Counted from the first letter of the stretch, positions 1 through 9,692 are shown. The stretch is 64,000 bases of DNA from Rhizobium sp. BK418 (GCF_004341105.1 NZ_SLZK01000004.1:124001-188000); one strand, 5' to 3'. A program made the numbers and translations. The notes: a model not told the origin generated them from the sequence alone.

Positions 1-711
1 CACCACCACCTCGTCTGCCATATTGGCGACAACCCCGAGATCGTGGGTGATGAGCAGCATGGCCATGCCGAGCTTGGCCTGCAGGTCGCGAAGCAATTCG
101 AGGATCTGCGCCTGTATCGTCACGTCGAGTGCTGTCGTCGGCTCGTCGGCAATCAGCAGCGCCGGCTTACAGATCAGCGCCATCGCGATCATGGCGCGCT
201 GGCGCATGCCGCCGGAAAGCTCGAACGGATACATGTCGTAAGTGCGCTTTGGATTGGAAAAACCGACAAGCCCGAGCATTTCCTCGGTGCGCTCGCGCGC
301 TTCCCTCTTGTCGGCGTCCGTGTGGATCAGGAGCACTTCGCTGATCTGGTTGCCGACCGTGTGGAGCGGTGAGAGCGACGTCATCGGCTCCTGGAAGATG
401 GTCGCCATGCGACGGCCGCGCAGGTCGCGCATCTCAGGACTGTCACGTGACAGAGCCAAGATGTCCGTCGCCTTACCATCCAGCGGATCGGTAAAAAGGA
501 TGCGACCGCTCGCGTCTGCCGGCGCCGGCAGGATGCCCATGATCGACTGGCTGATGACGGATTTGCCGGAACCGCTTTCGCCCACGAGGGCAGTCACTTT
601 CCCCGGCAGTATGCGAAGATTGGCTTCCTTTACGACGCGTAGCCGATCGCCGAAAACGGAGAAGGCGACATCCAGATTCTCAATACGCAACAGATCGGCT
701 GCAGACGCCAT
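1..711 (-). CDS. Peptide/nickel-type ABC transporter ATP-binding protein (DppD/OppD-like), 3' end outside window
   Basis: ATPase of a dipeptide/oligopeptide-type importer, which would energise uptake at the inner membrane. The 237 codons visible start with an ATG at 711 and run off the left edge. Seen: Walker A GESGSGKS at about residues 44-51, Q-loop in IFQEPMTSL, the signature LSGGMRQR, Walker [13 protein letters not shown], and the H-loop ITHDL. The motif [14 protein letters not shown] and the LSGGMRQR form are typical of the DppD/OppD family. The C-terminal oligopeptide-binding extension is not visible, and permease and solute-binding partners must lie outside the window, so the substrate cannot be named. 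Confidence 0.93.
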   Translation of the reverse strand, partial: MASAADLLRIENLDVAFSVFGDRLRVVKEANLRILPGKVTALVGESGSGKSVISQSIMGILPAPADASGRILFTDPLDGKATDILALSRDSPEMRDLRGRRMATIFQEPMTSLSPLHTVGNQISEVLLIHTDADKREARERTEEMLGLVGFSNPKRTYDMYPFELSGGMRQRAMIAMALICKPALLIADEPTTALDVTIQAQILELLRDLQAKLGMAMLLITHDLGVVANMADEVVV

Positions 712-897
712 ACCAATGAAATTCCCCAGTCCTTATGTGTTCCCGTTAAGGCACACTATCGTACAGTAAACGGGGTGTCCAGTTGATGACAGGCGTGAGG
801 AAAAAGCAGCACCTTGCGCCTGTTTTACGAGGCGTCGGGTGCGAAGGATCTCATTATACGATGCAACCGCTAAAGCGGCCGCAATGTCAGCGCGTAT

Positions 898-2238
898 TTA
901 CTGAATGAACTTTTCGATCGGTGTGCGTTTTACCTGTTTCTTGTCGCGGTGAAGCATGATGACCTGCTCGGCTTCAGAAAGACCATTCTGAACGGATTCG
1001 CGGAAGCCTTCGTCGACATGGATGGTAGATGCCGGCGCACGCGGTTGCAGTACCGTCACTTTCTGGCGGATGCCGCGCAGTTTCTCCTCGCCGAGGGTGA
1101 TCCACTCGCCGCCGCAATAGCCGGCGAAGGCCTGACTCGCGACGACTTCGCGGTTATATTTCTTCGTCAGAATCTGCAGGCGCTGTACCTCGTTCACTGC
1201 CGAACCAAAAGCGGAGAAGGTGAGCCGGTCTTTCAAGCCGACGTTGCCGAACATGACGTTGCCGACATGCAGGCCGATGCCATAGCCAATCTTCGGGAGC
1301 CCCTTGAACTCGCGATCCTTGTTAAGCTCTGCAACGCGCGCCTGCGCATGGTGCACGGCGGAAAGTGCCGCCTCGCAAGCGATCTTGGACGGATCCTTGT
1401 GCCGGCCACAGGGGTAGACCGCGAGAAAGCCATCACCGAGAAAGCTCAGGATTTCGCCGCCATTGCGGTTGAAGGGCGCGGCGATCGCGTCGAAGAACTG
1501 GTTCAGCGTATCGATATAGGCCTGCCGGCCTTCCTTCTCGGCATACATGGTCGATTCGCGCATGTCGGCCATGACGAGGGCCGCACGGATCGTTTCGCCG
1601 TCACCGCGGCGGACCTGGCCGTTCAGCACGCGTTTGCCGGCATCGCCGCCGAGATAGGTGGTCAGCATATTGTTGGCGAGTTTGGCAAGCACCGCCATCT
1701 TGGCGGCGACCGCCAGATGGTTCTGCATGCGCAGCAGCGCGTCGATCATGTCGTCGGAAAAACCGGCCGGGCTGTCGGTCGACCATGAACCCATCATGCC
1801 CTGCACGGAGCCATCCCCGAACGGTTGCACGAAGGCGAGATAGTCGGTGATCTTTTCCTGCCTCAGATCCTCGAAAATCGGAAATTCATTCGGGCCGTCA
1901 GGCATGATGCGACGGCGGATATGCTGCAGATTGTTGTCGAGAAGATAGAAATAGGGGCTCTGCAGGAAGCGGTCCGGCTTCTGGCCGGCCGGCATGCGGA
2001 AGCCCTCGATCGTGACCCCGCTCGCGCGCTTCCAGGTAAAGCTCAGCGCGTCGTAGAGCGGATGCAGCATCGAGAACGTCAGGTGCACGCGCGCGAGTGG
2101 CAGGCCGGCGGCGGCAAGCCGCTCGCAGAAACCGCGCACGATGTTTTCAAGGTCGTCGCCGGCCAGCGATGAATTCGTCAGCCATTCAGCAACACGGTCC
2201 AACAAAATGGAGGATACGCTGGATTCGATCGTGCTCAT
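898..2238 (-). CDS. Class III adenylate/guanylate cyclase, soluble
   Basis: Predicted to make cAMP (or cGMP) in the cytoplasm. The protein is 446 aa. The N-terminal half, about 200 residues, has no membrane segment and no domain I recognise, so it may be a sensor. The C-terminal half is a cyclase homology domain: the metal-binding aspartates lie in VMADMREST and FLGDGFLAVYP, followed by GIGLHVGNVMFGNVG and the dimer-arm region RLTFSAFGSAVNEVQRL. The ATG at 2238 was chosen because AGGA lies about 11 bases upstream; an in-frame ATG at 2256 is possible. It is one of three cyclase-related genes within 8 kb. ATP versus GTP specificity cannot be read safely. Confidence 0.88.
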   Translation of the reverse strand: MSTIESSVSSILLDRVAEWLTNSSLAGDDLENIVRGFCERLAAAGLPLARVHLTFSMLHPLYDALSFTWKRASGVTIEGFRMPAGQKPDRFLQSPYFYLLDNNLQHIRRRIMPDGPNEFPIFEDLRQEKITDYLAFVQPFGDGSVQGMMGSWSTDSPAGFSDDMIDALLRMQNHLAVAAKMAVLAKLANNMLTTYLGGDAGKRVLNGQVRRGDGETIRAALVMADMRESTMYAEKEGRQAYIDTLNQFFDAIAAPFNRNGGEILSFLGDGFLAVYPCGRHKDPSKIACEAALSAVHHAQARVAELNKDREFKGLPKIGYGIGLHVGNVMFGNVGLKDRLTFSAFGSAVNEVQRLQILTKKYNREVVASQAFAGYCGGEWITLGEEKLRGIRQKVTVLQPRAPASTIHVDEGFRESVQNGLSEAEQVIMLHRDKKQVKRTPIEKFIQ

Positions 2239-2663
2239 TCTTGGTATTATCCTCATGGCGCACGTCCATCCTGAAAACAAAAAACGCCCGGACCTGCACG
2301 TTCATGACGCGCAGATCTCAAAGGAATTCAGGATGTACGAGCGGTATTATCGTGTCAACGATATGCCTATGGCTCAGCCATGACACCCGCCGGCTTCCGA
2401 CCTCCTGGAAACGGGGCGAGCAATCTTCGCAAATGGTTTATTATCGACTGCCAGATAGGCACGCGGTAGATGCGAAACAATGGGATTTAGAATTTTTTGT
2501 GCGTCTTGGCTGTCGGGATTGGCCAAGCCGAGTCATTTCCGCCACACCCGGCTAAGGAGGCCAGCGCGCGGCACGGACAGGCGGCGCAACGGAGCCGGGT
2601 TTAATTTGCCGTGATCATGCATTAGATCAACGGTCGGATTCACTTTTCGCATGAGGCACGGCC
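2239..2663. other. Intergenic region, no gene recognised
   Basis: About 425 bases between divergent genes (cyclase to the left, nucleotide-sugar dehydrogenase to the right). The short open frames here have no recognisable protein motif. A small inverted repeat with 6-base arms (CTTGGC and GCCAAG, near 2506-2530) is the only structure I noticed. It probably carries the promoters of both genes. Confidence 0.5.
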
Positions 2664-4007
2664 TTGGACGCACGCTCTTCCACCTTCGAAACGCTGTCAA
2701 AAAGGATTGAGGACCGCACGGCACGCGCCGGCATTATCGGCCTTGGTTATGTCGGTTTGCCCTTGGCGATGGCTGTGGCGCGCAGCGGCTTTGCAGTGAT
2801 CGGCTTCGATATCGACCCGAAGAAGATCGTCGCGCTGGATGCGCGCCACTCCTATATCGATGCGGTGACCAATGAGGTATTGGCAGCCGAGATCGATGCG
2901 GGACGTTTTTTCTCGACGACCGATTTCGCCGGTCTTGCGGATTGCGACGTGATCGTCATCTGCGTTCCGACGCCGCTCACCAAACATCGCGATCCCGATC
3001 TTTCCTTCGTGGAAACGACGTCGCGTTCGATCGGCGCCCACTTGCGGCCGGGTCAGCTGATCGTGCTGGAATCAACCACCTATCCCGGTACGACCGATGA
3101 TATCGTGAAGGTCATTCTCGAAGAGACGGGGCTCAAATCCGGTTCCGACTTCTTCATCGGCTTTTCGCCGGAGCGCGAGGATCCTGGCAATCAGCATTAC
3201 CGCACCGCGACCATCCCAAAGGTCGTCGCCGGGGATGGCGCGGAAGCCCTGTCGCTGATGAAATCCTTCTATGGGGCAGCCGTCTCGACCGTCGTTCCCG
3301 TCTCCTCCAACGCGACAGCTGAGGCTGTGAAGCTCACCGAAAACATCTTCCGTTCGGTCAATATTGCCCTCGTCAACGAGTTGAAGACCGTTTATGCGGC
3401 GATGGGCATCGATATCTGGGAAGTCATCGATGCGGCGAAGACCAAACCCTTCGGCTATATGCCCTTCTATCCCGGCCCCGGCCTCGGCGGCCACTGCATT
3501 CCGATCGATCCTTTCTATCTCACCTGGAAATCGCGTGAATATGAGCTGCCGACCCGGTTCATCGAACTTGCCGGCGAAATCAACTCGGCAATGCCGCGTT
3601 ATGTCGTCGGCAAGCTGGCTGAGGCTCTGGATATCCAGGCGGGCAAGGCGCTCAGCCGCTCTCGCGTCCTTGTCCTTGGTCTTGCCTACAAGAAGAACGT
3701 TGCCGATATCAGGGAAAGCCCGTCACTGCGGCTGATCGAAATCATCGAGGAGCGCGGCGGCAAGGCGGATTATCATGATCCCTTCGTCGCGGAGATTCCG
3801 CCTACCCGTGAATACCAGGCGCTGAAGGGCCGCAAATCCATCGGTCTGACGCCGGATGCCATTGCGGGATATGACGCGGTTCTCATCGCGACCGATCACG
3901 ACATCATCGATTATGCAGCTCTTTCAAAGAGCGCCAAACTGATCGTCGACACCCGGAACGTCCTCAGCCGCCTCGGTCTCTCGGCCGATCACGTCATCAA
4001 GGCGTGA
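2664..4007 (+). CDS. UDP-glucose/UDP-N-acetylhexosamine 6-dehydrogenase family (WbpA/TviB-like)
   Basis: NAD-dependent nucleotide-sugar dehydrogenase that oxidises the C6 hydroxyl of a UDP-sugar to a uronic acid, supplying precursor for surface polysaccharide. Length 447 aa. Seen: Rossmann motif GIIGLGYVGLPLA at about residue 23, the proline-rich CVPTPLTKHRDPDLS, the catalytic-cysteine segment GLGGHCIPIDPFYL (Cys about 278), and the C-terminal domain LGLAYKKNVADIRESP. This combination fits UDP-N-acetyl sugar dehydrogenases of the WbpA type better than UDP-glucose dehydrogenase, but specificity is inferred. The start is TTG at 2664 with GAGG seven bases upstream; the ATG at 2651 is out of frame. 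Its 3' end overlaps the convergent neighbour by 11 bp. Confidence 0.92.
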   Translation: MDARSSTFETLSKRIEDRTARAGIIGLGYVGLPLAMAVARSGFAVIGFDIDPKKIVALDARHSYIDAVTNEVLAAEIDAGRFFSTTDFAGLADCDVIVICVPTPLTKHRDPDLSFVETTSRSIGAHLRPGQLIVLESTTYPGTTDDIVKVILEETGLKSGSDFFIGFSPEREDPGNQHYRTATIPKVVAGDGAEALSLMKSFYGAAVSTVVPVSSNATAEAVKLTENIFRSVNIALVNELKTVYAAMGIDIWEVIDAAKTKPFGYMPFYPGPGLGGHCIPIDPFYLTWKSREYELPTRFIELAGEINSAMPRYVVGKLAEALDIQAGKALSRSRVLVLGLAYKKNVADIRESPSLRLIEIIEERGGKADYHDPFVAEIPPTREYQALKGRKSIGLTPDAIAGYDAVLIATDHDIIDYAALSKSAKLIVDTRNVLSRLGLSADHVIKA

Positions 4008-5172
4008 CGAGCACGCCGGAAAGCTGCTTGCCGGTGATCTGGCTGGCGGCGACGGCATAGCCGCCGGCGGCGCCGTCGATGAAGTGCATGTGATCGCGCG
4101 ACAGGGGAGTGGGCACGAAGCAGGTCATTAAGGCCGACGACTGGCGGTGCAGGCCGTAGCGCGCCACGCCTTTTTCCTGTGCCTGTTTCAGCAGCGTCTC
4201 GATGCGGGCGAGGTGGGCTGCATCCACATCGATGGTCATCTTCAGGCCGTCGTCGAACTTTCGGAAATCCGAATTGCCCGAGACGTCCCGCTTGTAGCGG
4301 CGCGCGTTGAAATGGGCGAAGGTGATGCCGAATTTGTGCAGGAAAATGATCAGGCCGGTTTGCAGGAGGATGAACAGCTTTTGCCGCAGCCGTTTGTCTT
4401 TAGGCGCCGTGGCATTCGCCTCGCGATTGATGCCCTTCATCGAAAAGGCAAGCTCCGGCCCATCTTCCGGCACCGGATGACCATTGCGGTTCTGTTCGGC
4501 GGTGATGGAAACGATGCCGGCAACGAGGGCCTGGAATTCCGGCCCCGGCCCGGCTTCGCCCGGCACGGCAATGATCGAGACGATTGCGCCATTATGCGCC
4601 TCGATCGGGCTCCAGCGGCAAGAGAGGCCGGCGAGGTCCGGCCGGGTGCCCGGCGCGGCCTTCTCGACGCCATAGCGGCCCATCTTCATGTTCTTCTCGG
4701 CCCAGCTCGTGCCGCCGCCGGAAAACATCGCATAGGTGACATAAGGACTTGCCGAATAGCGGGCGACCCGCACATCGAGACCTTCCGAGCGGATATCGGC
4801 GATCGGCACGATCGCGATGCGCAGATCAAGGTCAAGATCCTCCTTCACCCAGACCTGTGTAGCGGCGAGTGCCTCGCGAGCGGCCGCTTCGAGTGATCCA
4901 GGCAAGGCGATCAGGGCCCCGTCGCCGCCGAAGACGAAGGGATAGTCACCCTTGCTGACGGCATTCAGCACCGCTGAGATGACGCTGGCGCCGGCCATGT
5001 TGACGTCCTTGTAGCGCCCGCCGGCGATCGCCTTGGTCGAGCCGACAATATCGGCCATCGCCAGCACCCACCCTTCGGGGAGCGGCTGGTAATTGCTCTC
5101 ATCGGTCACGCCCTCGAAATCGGTAAAGACCGGTACGCCGGCGAAGAATGCGTCGTTGGACATCTCGTTCAT
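3997..5172 (-). CDS. DUF3095 family protein, nucleotide-cyclase-like
   Basis: Function unknown. The 391-aa protein begins with a stretch like a class III cyclase catalytic domain: VLAMADIVGSTKAIAGGRYKDVN, where ADIVGST resembles the first metal-Asp motif, followed by YPFVFGGDGALIALPG, which resembles the second (FGGDG). The rest matches, from memory, the DUF3095 family rather than an active cyclase. The start is uncertain: ATG at 5172 or 5163, both with weak ribosome sites; ATG at 5271 would overlap the divergent promoter region. It lies between two sugar- or methyl-transfer genes and near two genuine cyclases, so a nucleotide-binding or signalling role is a reasonable inference, not shown. 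Confidence 0.82.
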   Translation of the reverse strand: MNEMSNDAFFAGVPVFTDFEGVTDESNYQPLPEGWVLAMADIVGSTKAIAGGRYKDVNMAGASVISAVLNAVSKGDYPFVFGGDGALIALPGSLEAAAREALAATQVWVKEDLDLDLRIAIVPIADIRSEGLDVRVARYSASPYVTYAMFSGGGTSWAEKNMKMGRYGVEKAAPGTRPDLAGLSCRWSPIEAHNGAIVSIIAVPGEAGPGPEFQALVAGIVSITAEQNRNGHPVPEDGPELAFSMKGINREANATAPKDKRLRQKLFILLQTGLIIFLHKFGITFAHFNARRYKRDVSGNSDFRKFDDGLKMTIDVDAAHLARIETLLKQAQEKGVARYGLHRQSSALMTCFVPTPLSRDHMHFIDGAAGGYAVAASQITGKQLSGVLVTP

Positions 5173-5293
5173 GGCGCCGAGTTTATCACAGACCCGTGTT
5201 GCCGCTGCAACGGCAATTTGCGTTTGTGGCAATCGACTTGCACTGTCTCGATATGGTAGCACCGCTGACATATTTTATGACGGACAGGACAAG

Positions 5294-5773
5294 ATGAGCC
5301 GCCTCGACAGTTTCATTCGCCGATTGACGGCTCAACGCGATATTCTCAACGCCATCATCGATCTTGTAGACGAAGTTGACGGGCCGGTGCTCGAATTCGG
5401 TCTCGGCAACGGACGCACCTACGACCATCTGCGCGAGCATTTTTCCGACCGCCGTATCATTGCCTTCGATTGGGAAATACGCTCCTATTCCGCCTCCACG
5501 CCGCCAGCGGAAAACATCGTGACAGGTAATATCCGCGATACCGGCCAGGCGTTCCTCGGGATTAATGCAGCGCTCGCCCATGCCGATATCGGCACCGGCC
5601 ATGATGAAATCGACGCGGTGACGCTGACCTGGCTGCCGCAGTTGATCGCCGGCGTGCTTACCCATCGCGGCATTGCCGTCAGCGGCCTGCCGCTGGACCA
5701 TCCCGAGCTTCTGTCTCTGCCATTGCCCGATGGCATCAAGGAAGGCCGTTATTTCCTCTACCGCAGGAAATGA
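5294..5773 (+). CDS. Small class I SAM-dependent methyltransferase
   Basis: Methyltransferase of 159 aa, substrate unknown. Seen: the SAM-binding glycine loop VLEFGLGNGRTYDHL at about residues 32-46 and the acidic residue after the next strand in IIAFDWEI. The fold is complete but short, with no added substrate-binding domain. The start ATG at 5294 follows AGGAC with suitable spacing. It is divergent from the DUF3095 gene, with about 120 bp between them, and convergent with an FkbM-type methyltransferase 40 bp downstream. Small-molecule or lipid methylation is possible; nothing in the sequence decides it. Confidence 0.85.
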   Translation: MSRLDSFIRRLTAQRDILNAIIDLVDEVDGPVLEFGLGNGRTYDHLREHFSDRRIIAFDWEIRSYSASTPPAENIVTGNIRDTGQAFLGINAALAHADIGTGHDEIDAVTLTWLPQLIAGVLTHRGIAVSGLPLDHPELLSLPLPDGIKEGRYFLYRRK

Positions 5774-5813
5774 TGCCGGCTCAATGCAGCCTCGTCGCTT
5801 CGGACTTGGAGAG

Positions 5814-6692
5814 CTAGGGCAGGAAAAGCACGTTGTATTGATCGAAACTGCCTGGCAGGTCGCGGACCTTCAATTCATCCTCGCGGTCCTCGAAGACGAC
5901 GAGACAATGCTCGTAGAAGCCTGCGAGCATGTCGATGAAGGCCTTCGTGCCTCCCGGGCCGTAAAAGAGAGGGGTGAATTCCATATAAAGGGGCACGCGG
6001 CGAGCAAGCAGCGACTGCATCGATCGGCAGGCGACCGGCTCGTAACCTTCGATATCCATCCAGACAAGACCAATCGAGTCCGAATCGACGGAAAGTTCGG
6101 CAAGAATCTCGGAAACCGGCTTCACCGGCACGCTGATCTTCGTATCCCTGGGGCTCTGGCGGATGGCGCTGCTCTTGCCGTGATTGGCGCTGTTCAGGAA
6201 GAAGTCGATCTCGCCTTCGATCTCGCCGGCAGCGCAATTGACGAGCCGGACTTTCTCTTCCAGCCGGTTCTGGCGGATATTGAGCGCAAGCAGCGGGAAG
6301 TTGCGAGGGTCGGGCTCGATGCTGACGATATGGGCGTAGGCGCCGCTCAGCGCGAAATAGACGGTCTGGGTGCCGATATTGGCGCCGATCTCGAGCAGTG
6401 TCGTGTCCTTTCTCAATAGGCCACGTTCGCGCAGGATGACAATGAGGCGGTCAACGGCCTCGCGCTCGAAATGGCCCTTTCGGAAGACCTTGCGACCGAT
6501 ATAATCCGAGGGCGAGAAGGTCATCAGATGGTCGCCGGCGTCGACCGTCATCGAGAGCACGCGCGGGCCGATGTTCTCGATCAGCAGGCGGCGGCCGAAA
6601 CGGGTATCGAAGAGGCGTGAGGCAGCGGCATTGCGCGCCTTGCGGAGGCGGCGGCTCCAGTATTTGACGGTAAGCCAGGGCTTGCCGGACAT
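5814..6692 (-). CDS. FkbM family methyltransferase
   Basis: Predicted SAM-dependent O-methyltransferase of 292 aa in the FkbM family, whose members often methylate sugars of surface glycans or secondary metabolites. Seen: LLEIGANIGTQTVYFAL (SAM loop), IVSIEPDPRNFPLL (acidic ribose-binding site), and the family feature VWMDIEGYEPVA. Its ATG overlaps the stop codon of the upstream cyclase gene (shared bases at 6692), so the two are translationally coupled. The coupling to a redox-sensing cyclase is odd; the glycosyltransferase and nucleotide-sugar dehydrogenase nearby suggest a polysaccharide substrate. Confidence 0.9.
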   Translation of the reverse strand: MSGKPWLTVKYWSRRLRKARNAAASRLFDTRFGRRLLIENIGPRVLSMTVDAGDHLMTFSPSDYIGRKVFRKGHFEREAVDRLIVILRERGLLRKDTTLLEIGANIGTQTVYFALSGAYAHIVSIEPDPRNFPLLALNIRQNRLEEKVRLVNCAAGEIEGEIDFFLNSANHGKSSAIRQSPRDTKISVPVKPVSEILAELSVDSDSIGLVWMDIEGYEPVACRSMQSLLARRVPLYMEFTPLFYGPGGTKAFIDMLAGFYEHCLVVFEDREDELKVRDLPGSFDQYNVLFLP

Positions 6693-8407
6693 CAGGCTTT
6701 TCCTTCGAGCGGTTCTGCCGCCTTCTCTCTCGGAATGACATAGACTTTCAAGGGCAGGGCCCGGCCGCGCACGTTGATTTCGCAGCTTTCAACTGTACGA
6801 GGGTCGATGCCGGCACGCGTCGCGACCGGCTCGGATATGACGATCGCGGCGTCGAGTTCTTTGGCGGCCGTCTCCAGACGGCTGGCGACATTGACCGTGT
6901 CGCCGACGGCAGTCAGGCTGCGCACGCGCCCGTAGCCCATCGTGCCGACGACAGCTGGGCCGGTGTGGATGCCGATGGCGATCTGAAGCGGCAGAGGCAG
7001 TTCGTCGGAGAGTTCGGCGGCGAGCTTGTCCACTTCGGCAACGATCGTGGTCGCGGCCGAAATTGCTTGCCGGCAGGCTTCCTCGGGTGACGCATTGAGG
7101 CCGAAGAGTGCCATTGCGCCGTCGCCGATGAACTTGTCGAGCCGTCCGCCGGCCTGTTCCACCGCCTTGCCGACGATGCCGAAATAGCGGTTGAGCAGGA
7201 AGACGACGTCGAAAGGCAGGCGGGTTTCGGTGAGCGTCGTGAAATGCCGCATGTCACAGAAGAGCACGGCGATCTCGCGCTCGCGGCCGGGGCTCGTTTC
7301 CTGGCTGTTGGCAGGAAGGGCAGCTTCGGTCTGTGGCACGAGCAACGGTGCGACGGTCACATCCCTGTCCGGGCGGAGCTGACAGGCGAGGCGCACGTCC
7401 GGTGCGGCATTTATACGCTTCAATGTCGTCTGCTCCAGCTTGTCGGGCGGCGGCAGGGTCCAATAATCGCTGAGGATCTGCACGCGGCAGGTGGAGCACT
7501 GGCCCTTGCCGCCGCAGACCGAATAATGCGGCAGGCCCCCGAGCCGGCTTGCTTCCAGCACGGTGAAACCGCGGGGTACTCGAACTGTCTCTCCGCCGGC
7601 ATAGCGAACCGCTACCTGGTTCGCCCGCTCCTTCAGCCTGCGGCGCGCGCGTGCCAGGATGACGATGCCAAGGGCAGCGGAGAAGCTGCCGTAGAGCCCG
7701 GCGCGGATCGTCGCAACTTGCTCGCGCGCCTCCGGATCGTTGTAATAGAGGGTGTTGATCGTTTCCTCATAGTGGCCGGATTCCGCCTTGATAAAGGAGG
7801 GATCGGACAGCGTGCGGCCCATCTCGACGAAGCCGAGCAGCGCCAGCACCGGCAGAAGGATGGCGACCGCCAGAAGCAGCGAAGCGGAATTGTCGTACCA
7901 AGGCCGATAGCGCAGCCAGAAATGTACGCCAATGCAGCCGTGAATCCACACGACGAGCAGCGCGAAAGTCTGGCGTACGCCATTATCGGGCGAGTTGATC
8001 CAGAGCGTGCGGACAATCGTCTCGTAATTGTCGGTATAGCTGTAGAGCGCATGGACGATGCGCGTGCCGACGACATGGTCGATGAGCAGTAGCGGGATCA
8101 AAAGGCCGAGGGCGATCTGCGCCATCTCGTTCTTCGGCATGACGAGGCTGCGGCGCACATAGAGGCCACGCAGCACGAGCGTCATGTGGACGAGGACGGA
8201 GGCATAGAAAACCAGGGTGCCCACCGGATTGCGCCAGATCGCCAGAAAGAGCCGGCGCCCGTCATCGGCAGCTGACAGCGAAACGAGCCCCAGCGCATGG
8301 TTCGACATATGCAGGATAATGAAGACGAACATCACGAGGCCGGAACCGAGTCTGGCCCTCCTGATCGTGCGCTCCGAAAAAATCCCTGTGGCCCAGTCCG
8401 TCGTCAT
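6692..8407 (-). CDS. cyaC: CyaC-like adenylate cyclase: membrane anchor, 2Fe-2S ferredoxin domain, cyclase domain
   Basis: Predicted redox-responsive cAMP synthase of 571 aa. Order of parts: about six membrane helices (residues 20-255) with several helix histidines (for example HMSNH near 33-37) that could bind heme b; a ferredoxin-type 2Fe-2S domain (Cys about 298, 304, 307 and 342, in CGGKGQCSTC and LACQL); and a class III cyclase domain with metal aspartates in LFCDMRHFTT (about 385) and KFIGDGAMALFG (about 429). This layout matches Sinorhizobium meliloti CyaC, described as a quinone-responsive diheme-anchored cyclase. The ATG at 8407 has AGGA at good spacing; the ATG at 8443 lacks one. 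It is followed directly by the FkbM gene. Confidence 0.9.
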   Translation of the reverse strand: MTTDWATGIFSERTIRRARLGSGLVMFVFIILHMSNHALGLVSLSAADDGRRLFLAIWRNPVGTLVFYASVLVHMTLVLRGLYVRRSLVMPKNEMAQIALGLLIPLLLIDHVVGTRIVHALYSYTDNYETIVRTLWINSPDNGVRQTFALLVVWIHGCIGVHFWLRYRPWYDNSASLLLAVAILLPVLALLGFVEMGRTLSDPSFIKAESGHYEETINTLYYNDPEAREQVATIRAGLYGSFSAALGIVILARARRRLKERANQVAVRYAGGETVRVPRGFTVLEASRLGGLPHYSVCGGKGQCSTCRVQILSDYWTLPPPDKLEQTTLKRINAAPDVRLACQLRPDRDVTVAPLLVPQTEAALPANSQETSPGREREIAVLFCDMRHFTTLTETRLPFDVVFLLNRYFGIVGKAVEQAGGRLDKFIGDGAMALFGLNASPEEACRQAISAATTIVAEVDKLAAELSDELPLPLQIAIGIHTGPAVVGTMGYGRVRSLTAVGDTVNVASRLETAAKELDAAIVISEPVATRAGIDPRTVESCEINVRGRALPLKVYVIPREKAAEPLEGKA

Positions 8408-8597
8408 CAATTCCTGTTCTTGAAGCTCAAATCGCAAATGCACTAGAGAAGACGAAAAGGGTGGAATTATCGTCTCGTCTGATCACGATTGCTTCGATAT
8501 GCCTGCCCGTATCGCTCAAGGATAGTGACAATAGCGGAAATTTTCGCTTACGGCGTGAGCGTCGATTGGAAACACACTGTCATACGCGGAGTGTCCG

Positions 8598-9692
8598 ATG
8601 CGGATTGCTTTCTATGCGCCGATGAAATCGCCAAATCATCCAGTGCCTTCAGGCGACCGGCTGATGGCGCGGCTGTTGATCCGTGCCCTGGAGATGGCCG
8701 GACACACGGTCGAAGTCGTGTCCGAGTTCCGCATCCACGCCGGCACGCCCGAGGCGGCGGCCGGTGTGCTTGCGAAGACGGAAGAAGAATTCGAGCGACT
8801 GCGACGCAAATGGCGCAACGAGACGAGGCCGGAACTCTGGTTCAGTTACCATCCCTATTACAAGTCCCCGGATCTCTTCGGTCCCGCGTTCGCGGAACAG
8901 TTCGCCATTCCCTATGTCACGGCGGAAGCCTCTTATTCGCGCAAGCGGGACGGGATGGGCTGGGCCTTCTTCCAGAAACCGGTAGGGGACGCGATCCGCC
9001 AGGCAGCGGTAAATATCGCCTTCACCGAACGCGACCGGAAAGGATTGGAAGAGGTCTTTCCAGAGGCGCGAATTGCTGAAGTAAGGCCGTTCATCGACGC
9101 GGCGCTGTTCGAAGCGATCACGCCCGCGCCCGATCCGCTACGCTTGATGACCGTGGCCATGATGCGGGCCGGTGACAAGATGGAGAGCTACAAGCTGCTC
9201 GCAACGGCACTGCACGTAATCGAGGATCGGCCCTGGACGCTCGAGATTATCGGCGACGGTCCGCTCAGGACTGAGGTGGAGGCGCTGTTTGCCGGCTTTG
9301 CGCCCGGCCGAATCGACTGGCTCGGCCAAAGGGGGCCGGAAGAGATCGCCCTATTGCTTTCGAAGGGCGGCATCTATGTCTGGCCGGGCTGCGGAGAAGC
9401 CTACGGACTTGCCTATCTCGAGGCGCAGGCGGCAGGCCTTCCTGTTGTGGCGCAAAGGACCGCAGGTGTGCCTGCCGTGGTTGAAGCCGATATGACAGGG
9501 TTCTTGACGCCCGATGGCGATGTGGAAGCTTTTGCGCAGGCTATTGCCGGACTGCTGGATGACCGGGCGCGCCGTGACGCCTTGGCCGCCGCCGCCCGCC
9601 GCTTCGTCATCGACAAACGTTCGCTTGCCGGCGCGGCACGAGAACTGGATATGATCCTACGTAATCATGCAGGAGCAGCACATGATCGATAG
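8598..9692 (+). CDS. Glycosyltransferase family 4 (GT-B fold)
   Basis: Retaining glycosyltransferase of 364 aa, likely working at the cytoplasmic face of the inner membrane on a surface glycan or glycolipid; donor and acceptor unknown. Seen: N-terminal MRIAFYAPMKSPNHPVPSGDRL, typical of GT4 proteins, and the C-terminal donor-binding region with WPGCGEAYGLAYLEAQAAGLPVV, which contains the E-x7-E motif. The start ATG at 8598 is supported by the conserved N-terminus. The downstream deacetylase overlaps it by 11 bp, implying one operon and perhaps one glycan. Confidence 0.92.
   Translation: MRIAFYAPMKSPNHPVPSGDRLMARLLIRALEMAGHTVEVVSEFRIHAGTPEAAAGVLAKTEEEFERLRRKWRNETRPELWFSYHPYYKSPDLFGPAFAEQFAIPYVTAEASYSRKRDGMGWAFFQKPVGDAIRQAAVNIAFTERDRKGLEEVFPEARIAEVRPFIDAALFEAITPAPDPLRLMTVAMMRAGDKMESYKLLATALHVIEDRPWTLEIIGDGPLRTEVEALFAGFAPGRIDWLGQRGPEEIALLLSKGGIYVWPGCGEAYGLAYLEAQAAGLPVVAQRTAGVPAVVEADMTGFLTPDGDVEAFAQAIAGLLDDRARRDALAAAARRFVIDKRSLAGAARELDMILRNHAGAAHDR

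Noticed and set aside
853..858. TATAAT box on the minus strand before the peptide-ATPase gene
   Set aside because: No -35 element at a usable distance, so it may be chance.
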